Assembly: GCF_021117295.1 (NCBI RefSeq)
Contig: NZ_CP088247.1
Coordinates: forward strand, 2,495,001-2,559,000
Source of the DNA: Methylorubrum sp. B1-46
GTDB lineage: Bacteria; Pseudomonadota; Alphaproteobacteria; Rhizobiales; Beijerinckiaceae
Direction of reading: 5' to 3'
DNA length: 64,000 nt
Under the pieces are notes generated by a model, which was not told where the DNA came from, did not search any database, and saw only the letters and a list, made by a program, of their open reading frames with translations. The position numbers were made by a program, and so were the translations under genes. Positions 47,680 to 58,573 of this stretch are shown here, in pieces. How positions within the stretch are numbered: the first letter of the stretch is position 1; each line of letters starts with the position of its first letter.

Positions 47680-47794
47680 TGTACAAAGAGGCACATCCAG
47701 ATTGTCTGGATCCTGATTGGGATCCCCGTCCAGTCTGTTTGATGCCTCCCTGTAAGACTCGTCACAGCCGCTCCCCTGGAGCGGCTTCTTTTTT
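47680..47794 (+). ncRNA. candidate small RNA with CCTCCC anti-Shine-Dalgarno loop
   Basis: Three features in order: a 7-bp hairpin ATCCAGA/TCTGGAT (47695-47711); a second stem AGTCT/AGACT (47732-47759) whose 18-nt loop exposes GCCTCCC; and a perfect 8-bp terminator hairpin GCCGCTCC/GGAGCGGC (47767-47785) followed by TTCTTTTTT. A candidate promoter TTAACG-N17-TTGTAC starts near 47655. Loop-exposed CCTCCC elements, which can bind ribosome sites, are typical of several alphaproteobacterial small RNA families. It is divergent from rpmH. No open frame or ribosome site is seen. The 5' end is estimated. Confidence 0.65.
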
Positions 47795-47970
47795 GGCGCC
47801 GACGCCCCTGCCGGGCATCGCGCCCGCCGTTGCGCCGGCCCCGTTAACGTTAAAAAGAGGTGAACCCTCTCCCGGCTCGCGTTCGGCGCTACACTTGCCC
47901 CACTGGCTGCATTCGCACCGAGATCGTCCCGAGGCGGGACAGATGGTTCGCCGGCGGCACAGGAGGCAGG

Positions 47971-48504
47971 ATGACCGAGTTCGACGTCACGTTCCGGGAC
48001 GACCGTGAGTGGGTGAGCTTCGGCGAGTCCTACGTTTCGTCGGAGGCCTTCAAGACCCTGTTCCGCGAGGGTATGTTGCTGGTCGAGGAGACCGCGGCCT
48101 ATCTCGACGGGGAGGGCAGGGCCGAATCGCGGCTGATCTCGCGCGATGCCACGCTCGCCTATGCCAGCGAAAGCATGCGCCTCACCACGCGGCTGATGCA
48201 GATCGCCTCCTGGCTGCTGGTGCAGCGGGCGGTCTCCGAGGGCGAACTCTCGTTGAGCCAGGCGCAGGAGGAGAAGACCCGCGTCAAGCTCGCCGAATCG
48301 GAGCGCGCCCTGCCGGAGGCCGGTGAGGCCTTCGCCGCCCTGCCGGTCCGGCTCCAGGATCTCGTGCGCCGCTCGCGCCGGCTGCACGCGCGCATCCTTC
48401 ACCTCGATGCGCTGATCAGCGAGGACCGTCCCGTGCCGGTGCCGCGGGAGAGCCCGGTGACCGCGCAGTTCGGTCGCCTGCGGGCCGCGTTCGGCGGGGA
48501 GTGA
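47971..48504 (+). CDS. DUF1465-family protein
   Basis: 177 residues. ATG 47971 follows AGGAGGCAGG. FGESYVSSEAFKTLFREGM in part, then VEETAAYLDGEGRAESRLIS, and LTTRLMQIASWLLVQRAVSEGE are the DUF1465 hallmarks. The C-terminal half is a helical, probably coiled segment with RLQDLVRRSRRLHARILHLD. It is an alphaproteobacterial cytoplasmic family of unknown role, often located near rpmE and an ABC exporter as here. The predicted small RNA terminator ends 176 bp upstream. Confidence 0.87.
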   Translation: MTEFDVTFRDDREWVSFGESYVSSEAFKTLFREGMLLVEETAAYLDGEGRAESRLISRDATLAYASESMRLTTRLMQIASWLLVQRAVSEGELSLSQAQEEKTRVKLAESERALPEAGEAFAALPVRLQDLVRRSRRLHARILHLDALISEDRPVPVPRESPVTAQFGRLRAAFGGE

Positions 48505-48671
48505 GGCGTTCGGACGCGAAACGCCGTTCCCGGTGATCGAGGCCGGGGCCGGATCGGGCGCGTGCCATCAGCCGATGGCCGCGCCCGTTCGATTCGGGAA
48601 AAAGTGTCTGTTCCGGCACCGCCCCTCGGCGGACTCATGCGAACGGCGCGTTGTCCCTCGCGCACAAACGA

Positions 48672-48697
48672 AAACGGCGCCGCGAGCGGCGCCGTTT
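48672..48697 (-). terminator. rpmE terminator hairpin
   Basis: AAACGGCGCC (48672-48681) and GGCGCCGTTT (48688-48697) form a perfect 10-bp stem around GCGAGC. On the minus strand TTCGTTTG follows. The stem begins 35 bp beyond the rpmE stop. Confidence 0.75.
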
Positions 48698-48731
48698 CAA
48701 CGAACCGGACCGGAGTCCGTCCCGAAAAGAA

Positions 48732-48986
48732 TCACTTCTTGCCGAAGCCGAGGCCGCCGAAGCGCGAGTTGAAGCGCGAGACGCGCCCGCCGCGATCGAG
48801 CATCTTCTGCTCGCCGCCGGTCCAGGCCGGGTGCGTGGTCGGGTCGATGTCCAGGTTGAGGACGTCGCCTTCCTTGCCGTAGGTCGAGCGGGTCTTGTAC
48901 TCGGTGCCGTCGGTCATCACGACCTTGATGAAGTGGTAGTCGGGGTGCTCGGTCCCCTTGGCCTTGGCGGCCTCGTTCTTTGCCAT
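48732..48986 (-). CDS. rpmE: 50S ribosomal protein L31, zinc-free type
   Basis: 84 residues from ATG 48986, which follows CCTCAGGAATTCGTC. The L31 core [22 protein letters not shown] and [27 protein letters not shown] is clear, but there are no cysteines where the zinc ribbon of the C+ form would be, so it is the C- type. An extra lysine-rich N-terminus ([12 protein letters not shown]) precedes the core. No second L31 gene is in the window. Confidence 0.93.
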   Translation of the reverse strand: MAKNEAAKAKGTEHPDYHFIKVVMTDGTEYKTRSTYGKEGDVLNLDIDPTTHPAWTGGEQKMLDRGGRVSRFNSRFGGLGFGKK

Positions 48987-49332
48987 GACGAATTCCTGAG
49001 GTAGCACGCCGACCGGCCCCGCCACTCAGGGGAGGAGCCAGGGGCAAAACATCGCGCGCATTCCGATGAAGGCGCGCCTATACCTCAGCCTCGGGCGACG
49101 GACAAGAGAGGACGGATCGGCGGTCGCAGGCGAAATCGCGGCACGGCCATCGGTCATGCCGTCTCGCGAGGTCCGGCCCGAACTGGAAATCGCGGCGCGT
49201 GCTGCTTATGCGATGGCCTGAGCCGAGAACGATAAGACAGAAGCGGCAAGGAACGGGACGAAACGATGTCGAGGAATGATGGCCCGCAGGCGTGACGCGT
49301 CGTCCGGCGCGAGGAGCGACAGAGGGAACGAT
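48987..49332. other. 346-bp spacer between rpmE and the ABC exporter
   Basis: The divergent promoters of rpmE and the exporter must lie here. I see no repeat, RNA gene or convincing small frame in it. Confidence 0.5.
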
Positions 49333-51159
<1,827 letters not shown>

Positions 51160-51177
51160 CGGGCGCAAAGGAGATCG

Positions 51178-52185
51178 ATGGACCTCACCCGCTTTCCCCG
51201 CGTGGCGCTCACCGACGGGCCGACGCCGATCCGCTCCCTCGACCGGCTCTCGACCCATCTCGGGCTTGAGCTGAACGGCGTGCGCCTGTTCGTGAAGCGC
51301 GATGATGTCGGCCCGGTGGGCCTGGGCGGCAACAAGCTGCGCAAGCTCGAATTCCTGCTCGGCCAAGCCCTGGCGGAGCGGGCCGACACGGTGATCACCG
51401 TCGGTGCGCTGCAGTCGAATCACGCCCGGCTCGCCGCCGCCTCCGCCGCGCGGATGGGGCTCGCCTGCGAGCTGTTCCTCACCCGCAGCGTCCCGCGGGA
51501 TGACGCCGACTACACGGCCAACGGCAACCGGCTGCTGCAGGATCTGTTCGGCGCCCGCGTCCACCTGCTGCCGGGTGAGGCCGATTCATGGTCGCAGGCC
51601 GAGGCACGCGCGGACGAGCTGAGAGGGGAGGGGCGGCGCGTCTTCGTCTTTCCCTCCGGTGGGTCGAGCCCGCTCGGCTGCCTCGGCTATGCCGCCTGCG
51701 CTGCCGAGATCCTGGAGCAATCGGCCAATCTCGGCCTCGGCTTCGCCCGCATCGTCGTGCCGAACGGCAGCTCCGGCACCCATGCCGGCCTCGCCGCAGG
51801 CCTCGCCGCCGCCGGCCGGGACCCGCATCTGGCCCAGTCCTACACGGTGCTGGCACCGGAGCCCGAGGCCCGGGCGGCGACGCTGGCCAAAGCCCGCGAG
51901 ACCCTCGCGCTGATCGACGGCGGCCTGACTCTTTCCGACGATGCCATCCGCGTGGACGGCGCCCATCGCGGGCCGGGCTACGGCATCCCGACCGAGGGCA
52001 TGCGCGAGGCCGTGCGGCTGATGGCGCGGACCGAAGGGCTGCTGCTCGATCCGGTCTACAGCGGAAAGGCGTTTGCCGGCTTGCTCCACGATGTACGCAC
52101 GGGCGCCTACGAGCGCGGCGCGGCGGTGCTGTTCGTGATGACCGGCGGGGTGCCAGGATTGTTTGCGTATCGGAGCGAGTTTTAG
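51178..52185 (+). CDS. D-cysteine desulfhydrase / ACC deaminase-family PLP enzyme
   Basis: 335 residues. The PLP lysine is in GPVGLGGNKLRKLEFLLGQA (about K56), with TVGALQSNHARLAAASAARM following, and the phosphate loop in PNGSSGTHAGLAAGL (about 196-210). The GIPTEGMREAVRLMA and DPVYSGKAFAGL elements are shared by DcyD and ACC deaminases. Residues that separate the two activities cannot be judged here; D-cysteine desulfhydrase is more common in this length class. It starts 18 bp after the exporter and is probably in its operon. Confidence 0.85.
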   Translation: MDLTRFPRVALTDGPTPIRSLDRLSTHLGLELNGVRLFVKRDDVGPVGLGGNKLRKLEFLLGQALAERADTVITVGALQSNHARLAAASAARMGLACELFLTRSVPRDDADYTANGNRLLQDLFGARVHLLPGEADSWSQAEARADELRGEGRRVFVFPSGGSSPLGCLGYAACAAEILEQSANLGLGFARIVVPNGSSGTHAGLAAGLAAAGRDPHLAQSYTVLAPEPEARAATLAKARETLALIDGGLTLSDDAIRVDGAHRGPGYGIPTEGMREAVRLMARTEGLLLDPVYSGKAFAGLLHDVRTGAYERGAAVLFVMTGGVPGLFAYRSEF

Positions 52186-52193
52186 CGGCCCAA

Positions 52194-52325
52194 CCCTCAC
52201 CCTCTGCGGGGTAGGGTGCCTCGTGGATGCGAGGTGAGAGAGGGGACGACGCTTCCGGAGGAACCTTAACCGGCTCCCACCCGACCCTCCTTTAAGGGTC
52301 ACCCACTCCCGCAGAGGGGAGAGGG
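52194..52325. repeat. MITE-like repeat, 132 bp (copy 1)
   Basis: Inverted ends: CCCTCACCCTCTGCGGG at the left; the right end read inward is CCCTCTCCCCTCTGCGGG. A near-identical 132-bp copy is at 60423. The centre contains CCTCGTGGATGCGAGG, CGACGCTTCCGGAGG and ACCCGACC. It fills the spacer between the PLP enzyme and the convergent MotB-like gene and could act as a bidirectional terminator. Confidence 0.7.
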
Positions 52326-52332
52326 ATTGCTC

Positions 52333-53346
52333 TCACCGCTCGGTCAGCTTCATCTCGATCCGGCGGTTGCGCGAATAAGCCTCCTCGCTCGTTCCCGAAT
52401 CGAGCGGCTGGAACTCGCCGAAAGCGCCCGCGAGCAGTCGCTGCGGCGGAAGCCCCTTGCTCCGCAGATACTGTACGACCGCGATGGCGCGCGCCGCCGA
52501 GAGCGCCCAGTTCGAGGGAAACTGCGCCGACTGGATTGGTCGCGCGTCGGTGTGGCCGTCGACGCGCAGCACCCAGGGGATGTCGGCGGGGATTTCTTTG
52601 GCGATGTCGAGGATCGCCCCGGCGATCCGGTCGAGTTCCGGCCCGGCCTCCGGCTTCAGCGCCGCGGAGCCCGCCGCGAACAGCACCTCGGATTGCAGGA
52701 CGAAGCGATCGCCGACGATGCGCACATCCGTGCGGCTCCCGATGACTTGGCGCAGGCGTCCGAAGAAGTCGGAGCGGTAGCGGGCGAGTTCCTGCACCCG
52801 CTGGGCGAGCGCGACGTTGAGGCGGCTGCCGAGTTCGGCGATGCGGGCCTGGCTCTCACGGTCGCGGGTCTCGGACGCCGCCAGCGCGTCCTCCAGCGCC
52901 GCGAGCTGGCGGCGAAGCGCCCGGATCTGCTCGTTGAGCAACTCGACCTGGTTCTGCGCCCGCTGCGTCGCCCCGCGCTCGGCGGCGAGTTGCGCGTCGA
53001 CGTCGGCGCTCTTGCCCTGTGCCGCCTCGCTGGCATCGGCGAGCGCCCGGAGGCGGTCGCGCTCGGCCTCCGTGGCGGTCAGCGTGTTGCGCAGGCCCGA
53101 GGCGGCCTCCTCCTGGGCGCGGCGGCTGGAGCGCTCCAGCGCCAGCAGGTCGGTGAGGTCGGCGATCTGACGGTTGAGGCGGTTGAGCACCGCGTCGCGT
53201 CCGGTCAGCTCCTGCGACAGGAAGAACTGCCCGACCACGAAGACGGTGAGCAGGAACACGACCGCGAGCAGAAGGGTGGCGAGCGCATCGACGTAGCCCG
53301 GCCAGACATTCAGGCTGCGCTGCGAGCGCGCGCGGGCGGAAGCCAT
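52333..53346 (-). CDS. OmpA/MotB-type peptidoglycan-binding protein with one membrane span
   Basis: 337 residues. A single N-terminal membrane helix (WPGYVDALATLLLAVVFLLT) carries the aspartate of the MotB/TolR/ExbD type (YVDALA). A long periplasmic coiled coil follows at about 50-190 (LNRQIADLTDLLALERSSRR). The C-terminal OmpA-like domain has IPWVLRVDGHTDARPIQSAQF, NWALSAARAIAVVQYL and the end YSRNRRIEMKLTE, which bind peptidoglycan. It pairs with the MotA/TolQ-like gene upstream, and together they look like a proton-driven, wall-anchored pair distinct from flagellar MotAB. Confidence 0.88.
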   Translation of the reverse strand: MASARARSQRSLNVWPGYVDALATLLLAVVFLLTVFVVGQFFLSQELTGRDAVLNRLNRQIADLTDLLALERSSRRAQEEAASGLRNTLTATEAERDRLRALADASEAAQGKSADVDAQLAAERGATQRAQNQVELLNEQIRALRRQLAALEDALAASETRDRESQARIAELGSRLNVALAQRVQELARYRSDFFGRLRQVIGSRTDVRIVGDRFVLQSEVLFAAGSAALKPEAGPELDRIAGAILDIAKEIPADIPWVLRVDGHTDARPIQSAQFPSNWALSAARAIAVVQYLRSKGLPPQRLLAGAFGEFQPLDSGTSEEAYSRNRRIEMKLTER

Positions 53347-53407
53347 CTCAGCACCCCTCCCGCTGCCGCGAGAGCGGCTCTGATATTTGAGGGCGCATGG
53401 TCTTCAC

Positions 53408-53428
53408 GCGAACCGGCCTCCACTTCGC
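53408..53428. repeat. covarying stem-loop repeat, copy B
   Basis: Stem GCGAA / TTCGC encloses CCGGCCTCCAC, the same loop pattern as at 5723 and 59151 but with different stem bases. It lies between the MotA-like and MotB-like genes, 12 bp past the stop of the former. Confidence 0.55.
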
Positions 53429-53440
53429 TCGACCATGCTC

Positions 53441-54442
53441 TTAATTGACCTTCTCGCGCGCCAGCCGGTCGAGCACCTGCTTCAGCTCGCGCTCGCGGGC
53501 GGCCTGGGCCTCGACCCAATCGCGGATCATCTGCTGCTCGGCGCGCATATGCTGCACCAGCCCCTGGATGCCCTCGGCGAGATTGGTCATGGCCTGGGTC
53601 GCGCCCCGGCCCCCCGCTCCCTCGGCGATGACGCCGCTGAGCCGATCCACCGCGGCCTGAAGCTCGCGGGCGATGGCCGGGTTGTGTTCCGGCGCCGGCC
53701 GGGCGGCGACGGTGGTCGTGGCGACCGCCTGCTCCTCGCCGGAGAAGAGCCAGTCTTCCAGTTCGTTGTGGAAGCGCGAATGGGCTTGGCCTGCCTGCAG
53801 ATCGAGGAAGCCGACGATCAGCGAGGAGGCGAGGCCGAACAGCGAGGCGGAGAAGGCGAGGCCGATGCCGGAGAGCGGAACCGCGAGCCCGCTCTTCAAT
53901 TCGTCGAACATGACGGCCGCGTCTCCGCCGCCGCGCATGCCGCCGATCACCGAACCCACCGCCGAGAGCGTCTCGATCAGGCCCCAGAAGGTGCCGAGCA
54001 GGCCGAGCAGGATCAGGATGCCGGCGATGTAGCGCAGGATCTCGCGGCCCTCGTCGAGCCGCACAGCGGTGGTGTCGAGATGGGCGCGGGTGGAGGTCAG
54101 CGTCACGCCCTCGCGCCGAGCCGCGATGGCCGGCAGCAGGGGCACCAGCAGGGTCGGCCTCTCCTTCGGGTTCTGCCCGGCGGCGACCGCGTTGACGTAG
54201 CGCACCTCGCGAAACAGCCGTGTCACCTGCCCGAAGGCGAGCAGCACCGCGATCAGCAGAACGCCGAGGATCAGGCCGTTCAGGCCCGGATTGGCGAGGA
54301 AGGCCGGGGTGATCTGCTTGTAGAGGACGAAGGCGAGGAAGCCCGCGAGCGCCAGGAACACCAGCATCCGCACCAGCGTCATGCCGGGCTTGGCCACGGG
54401 GGGCGTATCGGGGGACGCGGAACGGGCCGCCATCGGGTCCAT
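53441..54442 (-). CDS. MotA/TolQ/ExbB proton channel-family protein
   Basis: 333 residues from ATG 54442 (ATG 54433 is the next in-frame option). Four membrane helices: MTLVRMLVFLALAGFLAFVL, GLNGLILGVLLIAVLLAFGQ, the conserved pair YIAGILILLGLLGTFWGLIE and GLAVPLSGIGLAFSASLFGL in parts. The TolQ-like GTFWGLIETL and the P-x-x-G turn are present. The C-terminal 110 residues form a long cytoplasmic coiled coil (LQAAVDRLSGVIAEGAGG; ARERELKQVLDRLAREK). The next gene encodes the MotB/OmpA-like stator partner. A role in envelope work is inferred; there are no flagellar or tol genes nearby. Confidence 0.87.
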   Translation of the reverse strand: MDPMAARSASPDTPPVAKPGMTLVRMLVFLALAGFLAFVLYKQITPAFLANPGLNGLILGVLLIAVLLAFGQVTRLFREVRYVNAVAAGQNPKERPTLLVPLLPAIAARREGVTLTSTRAHLDTTAVRLDEGREILRYIAGILILLGLLGTFWGLIETLSAVGSVIGGMRGGGDAAVMFDELKSGLAVPLSGIGLAFSASLFGLASSLIVGFLDLQAGQAHSRFHNELEDWLFSGEEQAVATTTVAARPAPEHNPAIARELQAAVDRLSGVIAEGAGGRGATQAMTNLAEGIQGLVQHMRAEQQMIRDWVEAQAARERELKQVLDRLAREKVN

Positions 54443-54569
54443 ACTCGAGTTGGGGCCTGACGCCGGGACCGGCGGCACCGCTGTGACGAAATCGGCGGCA
54501 CTCTGGCGGCTCGGCCGGCCGCGATCAAGTCGCGGCGCGCGCTCGTTCAACGCGCCCTGACGCGGGAAC

Positions 54570-55391
54570 TCAGTCCCAGGCGCGCGGCCAAGTCTCTTCC
54601 AGATGCGGCCCGAGCCGCACCGCCCAGACCTGCTTGGCCAGTCCCGTCGCGTCGTCGGTCTCGACCGCGACCCCGCACAGCGTGCCCTCGCCGGTGGCCG
54701 CTTCGAGCCGCGAGCCCGGCGTCTTCTGCAGGAAGCGGCGCACAGGCTCGTCCTTCTGCATGCCGAGGATCGAGTCGTAGTCGCCGCACATGCCGGCGTC
54801 GGACAAATAGGCCGTGCCGCCGGGCAGGATGCGGTGGTCGCCGGTGGGCGCGTGGGTGTGGGTGCCGACGACAAGGCTGGCGCGGCCGTCGAGGAAATGC
54901 GCCATGGCCTGCTTCTCGCTGGTCGCCTCGGCGTGCATGTCGACGATGACCGCATCCGCCGCGGCCCCGAGCGGGCACGCATCGAGTTCCCGGTCAGCCG
55001 CGGTGAAGGGGTCGTCGAGGGGGTCGAGATAGATCCGGCCCATGACGTTGACGACGAGGACGCGGGCGCCGCGCGCCGTCTCGATCACCGTCGCGCCCCG
55101 GCCCGGCGTTCCGGGCGGGTAGTTCGCGGGCCGGATCAGCCGGGGCTGGCGGGCGATGAAGACGAGCGCCTCGCGCTGGTCGAAGGAATGGTTGCCGAGC
55201 GTCACCGCGTCGGCGCCGGCCTGGAGGATCTCGTCGCAGATCGATTCGGTGATGCCGAAACCGCCGGCCGCGTTCTCGCCGTTGATGACCACGCAATCGA
55301 GCCGCCAGCGCTCGCGAAGACCGGGAAGACGTTCGGTGACGGCGTGGCGGCCGGGGCGTCCGACGATGTCGCCGAGGAAGAGGATGCGCAT
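54570..55391 (-). CDS. YmdB-type (TIGR00282) metallophosphoesterase
   Basis: 273 residues, the full family length. FLGDIVGRPGRHAV at 5-18, VVINGENAAGGFGIT at 34-48, DAVTLGNHSFDQRE at 61-74, VDMHAEATSEKQAM and VGTHTHAPTGDHRIL are the metal-site motifs. B. subtilis YmdB hydrolyses 2',3'-cyclic nucleotides and affects biofilm choice, so a cNMP phosphodiesterase is likely. Cytoplasmic. The stop of the upstream fau gene's successor layout leaves a 10-bp gap to the next gene (fau), suggesting co-transcription with 6S/zapA region genes. Confidence 0.93.
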   Translation of the reverse strand: MRILFLGDIVGRPGRHAVTERLPGLRERWRLDCVVINGENAAGGFGITESICDEILQAGADAVTLGNHSFDQREALVFIARQPRLIRPANYPPGTPGRGATVIETARGARVLVVNVMGRIYLDPLDDPFTAADRELDACPLGAAADAVIVDMHAEATSEKQAMAHFLDGRASLVVGTHTHAPTGDHRILPGGTAYLSDAGMCGDYDSILGMQKDEPVRRFLQKTPGSRLEAATGEGTLCGVAVETDDATGLAKQVWAVRLGPHLEETWPRAWD

Positions 55392-55401
55392 CGTAAACGG
55401 T

Positions 55402-55992
55402 TCAGCCTTGCCGGAGCGGGACGGGTCCGGTCTCGGTGACGAGATGGTCGAGGGGACGGTCGTGCGGCTCGGCCGGGACGCGCTCGATCTCCTGGACGGA
55501 GAAGGCGATGCCCACCGTCAGCACCGGACCGTTCTTCGAGAGCCGCTCGATCGCCTGATCATAGTAGCCCGCGCCGTAGCCGATGCGCTGGCCCGCGCGG
55601 TCGAAGGCAGCGAGCGGCACGATCAGGGCGGTGGGGTCGAGGGGCGGAAGATCGTCGCGCGGCTCGCTGAGGCCGAAGCCACCCTGAACCAGTTCCTCGC
55701 CCGCCCGCCATTCGCGGAAGACGAGGCCCTGCTTGGTGACCTTCGGCAGGGCCACCCGCTGGCCGCGGGCGAACAGGCGCTCGATCAGCGGGCGCGGGTC
55801 GATCTCGGAGCGGATCGGCCAGAAGGCGCCGACCAGCGGCGCCTGCGCGAGTTCGGGAAGGCCCGCGATCGTCTCGGCGGCGGCGAGCGAGCCGGCGGCA
55901 CGGGCCTCGGGCGAGAGCGCATCGCGGCGCTTGAGCGCCTCGGCGCGGAGGCTCGCCTTGAGCGAGCGTTCAGGGGAAGAGTGCGGAGCCAC
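55402..55992 (-). CDS. fau: 5-formyltetrahydrofolate cyclo-ligase
   Basis: 196 residues from GTG 55992; the frame is open further upstream, but that region overlaps the 6S RNA locus and has no homology. SLKASLRAEALKRRDAL is the family N-terminus. FWPIRSEIDPRPLIERL, VALPKVTKQGLVFREW and the ATP-site motif IGYGAGYYDQAIERL are all present. It converts 5-formyl-THF to 5,10-methenyl-THF with ATP. The gene downstream of the 6S RNA in many proteobacteria is this one, as here. No strong ribosome site precedes the GTG, so the exact start is less certain. Confidence 0.88.
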   Translation of the reverse strand: MAPHSSPERSLKASLRAEALKRRDALSPEARAAGSLAAAETIAGLPELAQAPLVGAFWPIRSEIDPRPLIERLFARGQRVALPKVTKQGLVFREWRAGEELVQGGFGLSEPRDDLPPLDPTALIVPLAAFDRAGQRIGYGAGYYDQAIERLSKNGPVLTVGIAFSVQEIERVPAEPHDRPLDHLVTETGPVPLRQG

Positions 55993-56011
55993 TTGAGCCG
56001 TTGGAGTGTCG

Positions 56012-56178
56012 ATCCCGGGAAACCTACAGAGTAGGTGGGCGCCGTGTTGGCCAAGTCCACGGACGAGGCCAGTGACAGCTCCCGAGGGAGTCGATAAGGC
56101 CCCGGGGAAAGTTCTCCTGACGAACTCTGCAGCCCCGCCTGCCAGAGATAGACCTGCCGGGGCTCGGGCGCCAGGGGG
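56012..56178 (-). ncRNA. ssrS: 6S RNA (predicted)
   Basis: The 285-bp gap between zapA and the folate cyclo-ligase gene is the conserved location of 6S RNA in proteobacteria. The gap holds a hairpin-rich region of about 165 nt. CGATC and GATCG can close the ends. An apical stem AGTTC/GAACT extends through CGGGG/CCCCG (56103-56137). A short CTCCC/GGGAG hairpin (56090s) fits the 3' side of the central bubble. 6S RNA binds sigma-70 RNA polymerase in stationary phase. Boundaries are estimated; the call leans on synteny and folding, not on a full alignment. Confidence 0.68.
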
Positions 56179-56277
56179 CGATCGCGTTGCGCTCCAGAAA
56201 TTCGAAGCCGGCACCATGATCCAGCTGCGGCATCTTCGTCTCGCGGCCGGTCGTCCGGCCCCTCTCGACCGCCACGT

Positions 56278-56646
56278 TCAATCTCGTCCTTGCTCGCCCT
56301 TGCCGCCCGAGGGCCCGACCGATTGGCCCGACAGCGCCCGCGCGAGTCGGTCGATGCGCTCGGCGGCGACGCCGACGCCCCCCGCGAGCCGCGCCTGCTC
56401 TGCGGCGCCCTGGGCCGCGTTGCGCTCCAGATCGGCGATGCGGCGGCGGGCCTCGTGCAGCTCGTCGGCCAGCGTCAACGAGGCCATCACGTGCAGGCGC
56501 ATGTCGCCGATCTCGCCGAAGGTGCCGCGCATCTCGGTGACCCGGTCGTCGAAGCTCTTGGCGAGCGCCGCGAGATGGTCCTCCTCGCCGGGGCCGCAGG
56601 CCATCCGATAGCTCTTGCCCGCGATGGTGACGTTGACGTGCGGCAT
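56278..56646 (-). CDS. zapA: cell division protein ZapA
   Basis: 122 residues. VNVTIAGKSYRMACGPGEEDHLAALAK, read in pieces, is the N-terminal ZapA strand-helix fold, followed by SFDDRVTEMRGTFGEIGDMR in part. A coiled coil covers about 58-85 (LADELHEARRRIADLERNA). The C-terminal 30 residues are G/S-rich. It binds FtsZ and bundles filaments at the division ring. It lies upstream of the 6S RNA and downstream of a DUF4164 coiled-coil gene, the usual rhizobial order. Confidence 0.9.
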   Translation of the reverse strand: MPHVNVTIAGKSYRMACGPGEEDHLAALAKSFDDRVTEMRGTFGEIGDMRLHVMASLTLADELHEARRRIADLERNAAQGAAEQARLAGGVGVAAERIDRLARALSGQSVGPSGGKGEQGRD

Positions 56647-56669
56647 CCGCGTTTGAACCTGACTCGAAC

Positions 56670-56990
56670 TCAGCGCCCGGTCGGGCCGGACAGGACGTCT
56701 TCCACGGTCTCGATGGCACGATCGAGGCGGCGGTTGACCTCGCCGGTGGTGCTCGTCATCCGCGCGAGCCGCGCGCCCGCCGCGTCGAGTTCGGCGGCGA
56801 GCCGCACCCGGTCCTCTTCGAGCAGGGCGAATTCCGTCTCCCGGTCGCCGCGGCTGCGCTCGGCTTCGAGCTTACGGGCCACCGCCGTCTCCAGCAGCGC
56901 GAGCGCCGTGTCGAGTCGGTGCAGCGCCTCTTCCAGGCTGCCGCCCTGCTGCTCTCGCGCCTGCGCCGCCCTTGAATCCGCTCGCGCCAT
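56670..56990 (-). CDS. DUF4164-family coiled-coil protein
   Basis: 106 residues from ATG 56990. Almost all helical with heptads: [40 protein letters not shown], and [24 protein letters not shown] end ending [10 protein letters not shown]. This is the DUF4164 family found upstream of zapA in rhizobia. It is a small cytoplasmic coiled-coil; a link with division is only suggested by position, 23 bp before zapA. Confidence 0.8.
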   Translation of the reverse strand: MARADSRAAQAREQQGGSLEEALHRLDTALALLETAVARKLEAERSRGDRETEFALLEEDRVRLAAELDAAGARLARMTSTTGEVNRRLDRAIETVEDVLSGPTGR

Positions 56991-57452
56991 AATCACCCGT
57001 CGGTTGCCGTTTCGCCGGAGCCTGCCACGGAACGCGCCCGGCGCCGCGGCGGCCAGAACGCAAACGGCCGACCGCGGACGAACTTTCGCGGTACTCCGAA
57101 CCTTCGCGGCCAACAGGTTTCAGCCAAGAGCATTCGAAATTCCAGACAATTCACAGGCCTACCCACGATCTTTGACAGTCCGGAGGGCCATGTTAGAGAG
57201 CCGGCGCCCGGCCCCGATCCCCCGGCGCGGGGCCGCCCAACGGATTCCCAAAACCGTGATCTTTTCCGGCTCTCCGCTCAGACCGTCCGCCGACCGGACG
57301 GGTGCGGGCCGCGTCACGGTTCATCCCCGGTTCAGTCCCGCCCCGTTTGGAGCGGTCTCATCGTCTTCGGGCGCCGCGCGCGAATGCCTCCGGCGGGCCC
57401 GACCTGCTTCCCATCGGCGCGCGGGTGCGCCCCATCACGAAGGAGTCACGCC
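56991..57452. other. 462-bp spacer between DUF4164 and gap genes
   Basis: Divergent promoters lie here. The gap promoter candidate is at 57172-57199. CCAGACAATTCACAGGCC and surrounding bases are AT-richer than the rest. No repeat of the families above and no RNA gene is visible. Confidence 0.5.
57172..57199 (+). promoter_or_regulatory. candidate sigma-70 promoter of gap
   Basis: A consensus TTGACA (57172-57177), a 16-bp spacer and TAGAGA (57194-57199). It would give a 5' leader of about 245 nt before the GTG at 57453. A perfect -35 hexamer in this high-GC context is unusual, which supports the call. Confidence 0.5.
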
Positions 57453-58460
<1,008 letters not shown>

Positions 58461-58481
58461 CGCTCTAGCTACGCTTCCATG

Positions 58482-58512
58482 GGAGCGGCCGGCCGTCTGC
58501 GTCGGCCGCTCC
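58482..58512 (+). other. 10-bp-stem hairpin after gap
   Basis: GGAGCGGCCG (58482-58491) and CGGCCGCTCC (58503-58512) form a perfect stem around an 11-nt loop. No T run follows. It may reduce transcription or slow decay between gap and the downstream coiled-coil gene. Confidence 0.45.
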
Positions 58513-58573
58513 GGACTGCCTTCGAGTTTCCTTAGGCGAGCCCGGCTCGCCGAAGATCCAAGGTGCGTATGCG

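Noticed and set aside
47860..47970. Longer N-terminus for the DUF1465 protein
   Set aside because: The AGGAGG site is directly ahead of ATG 47971, and the upstream residues are not in the family.
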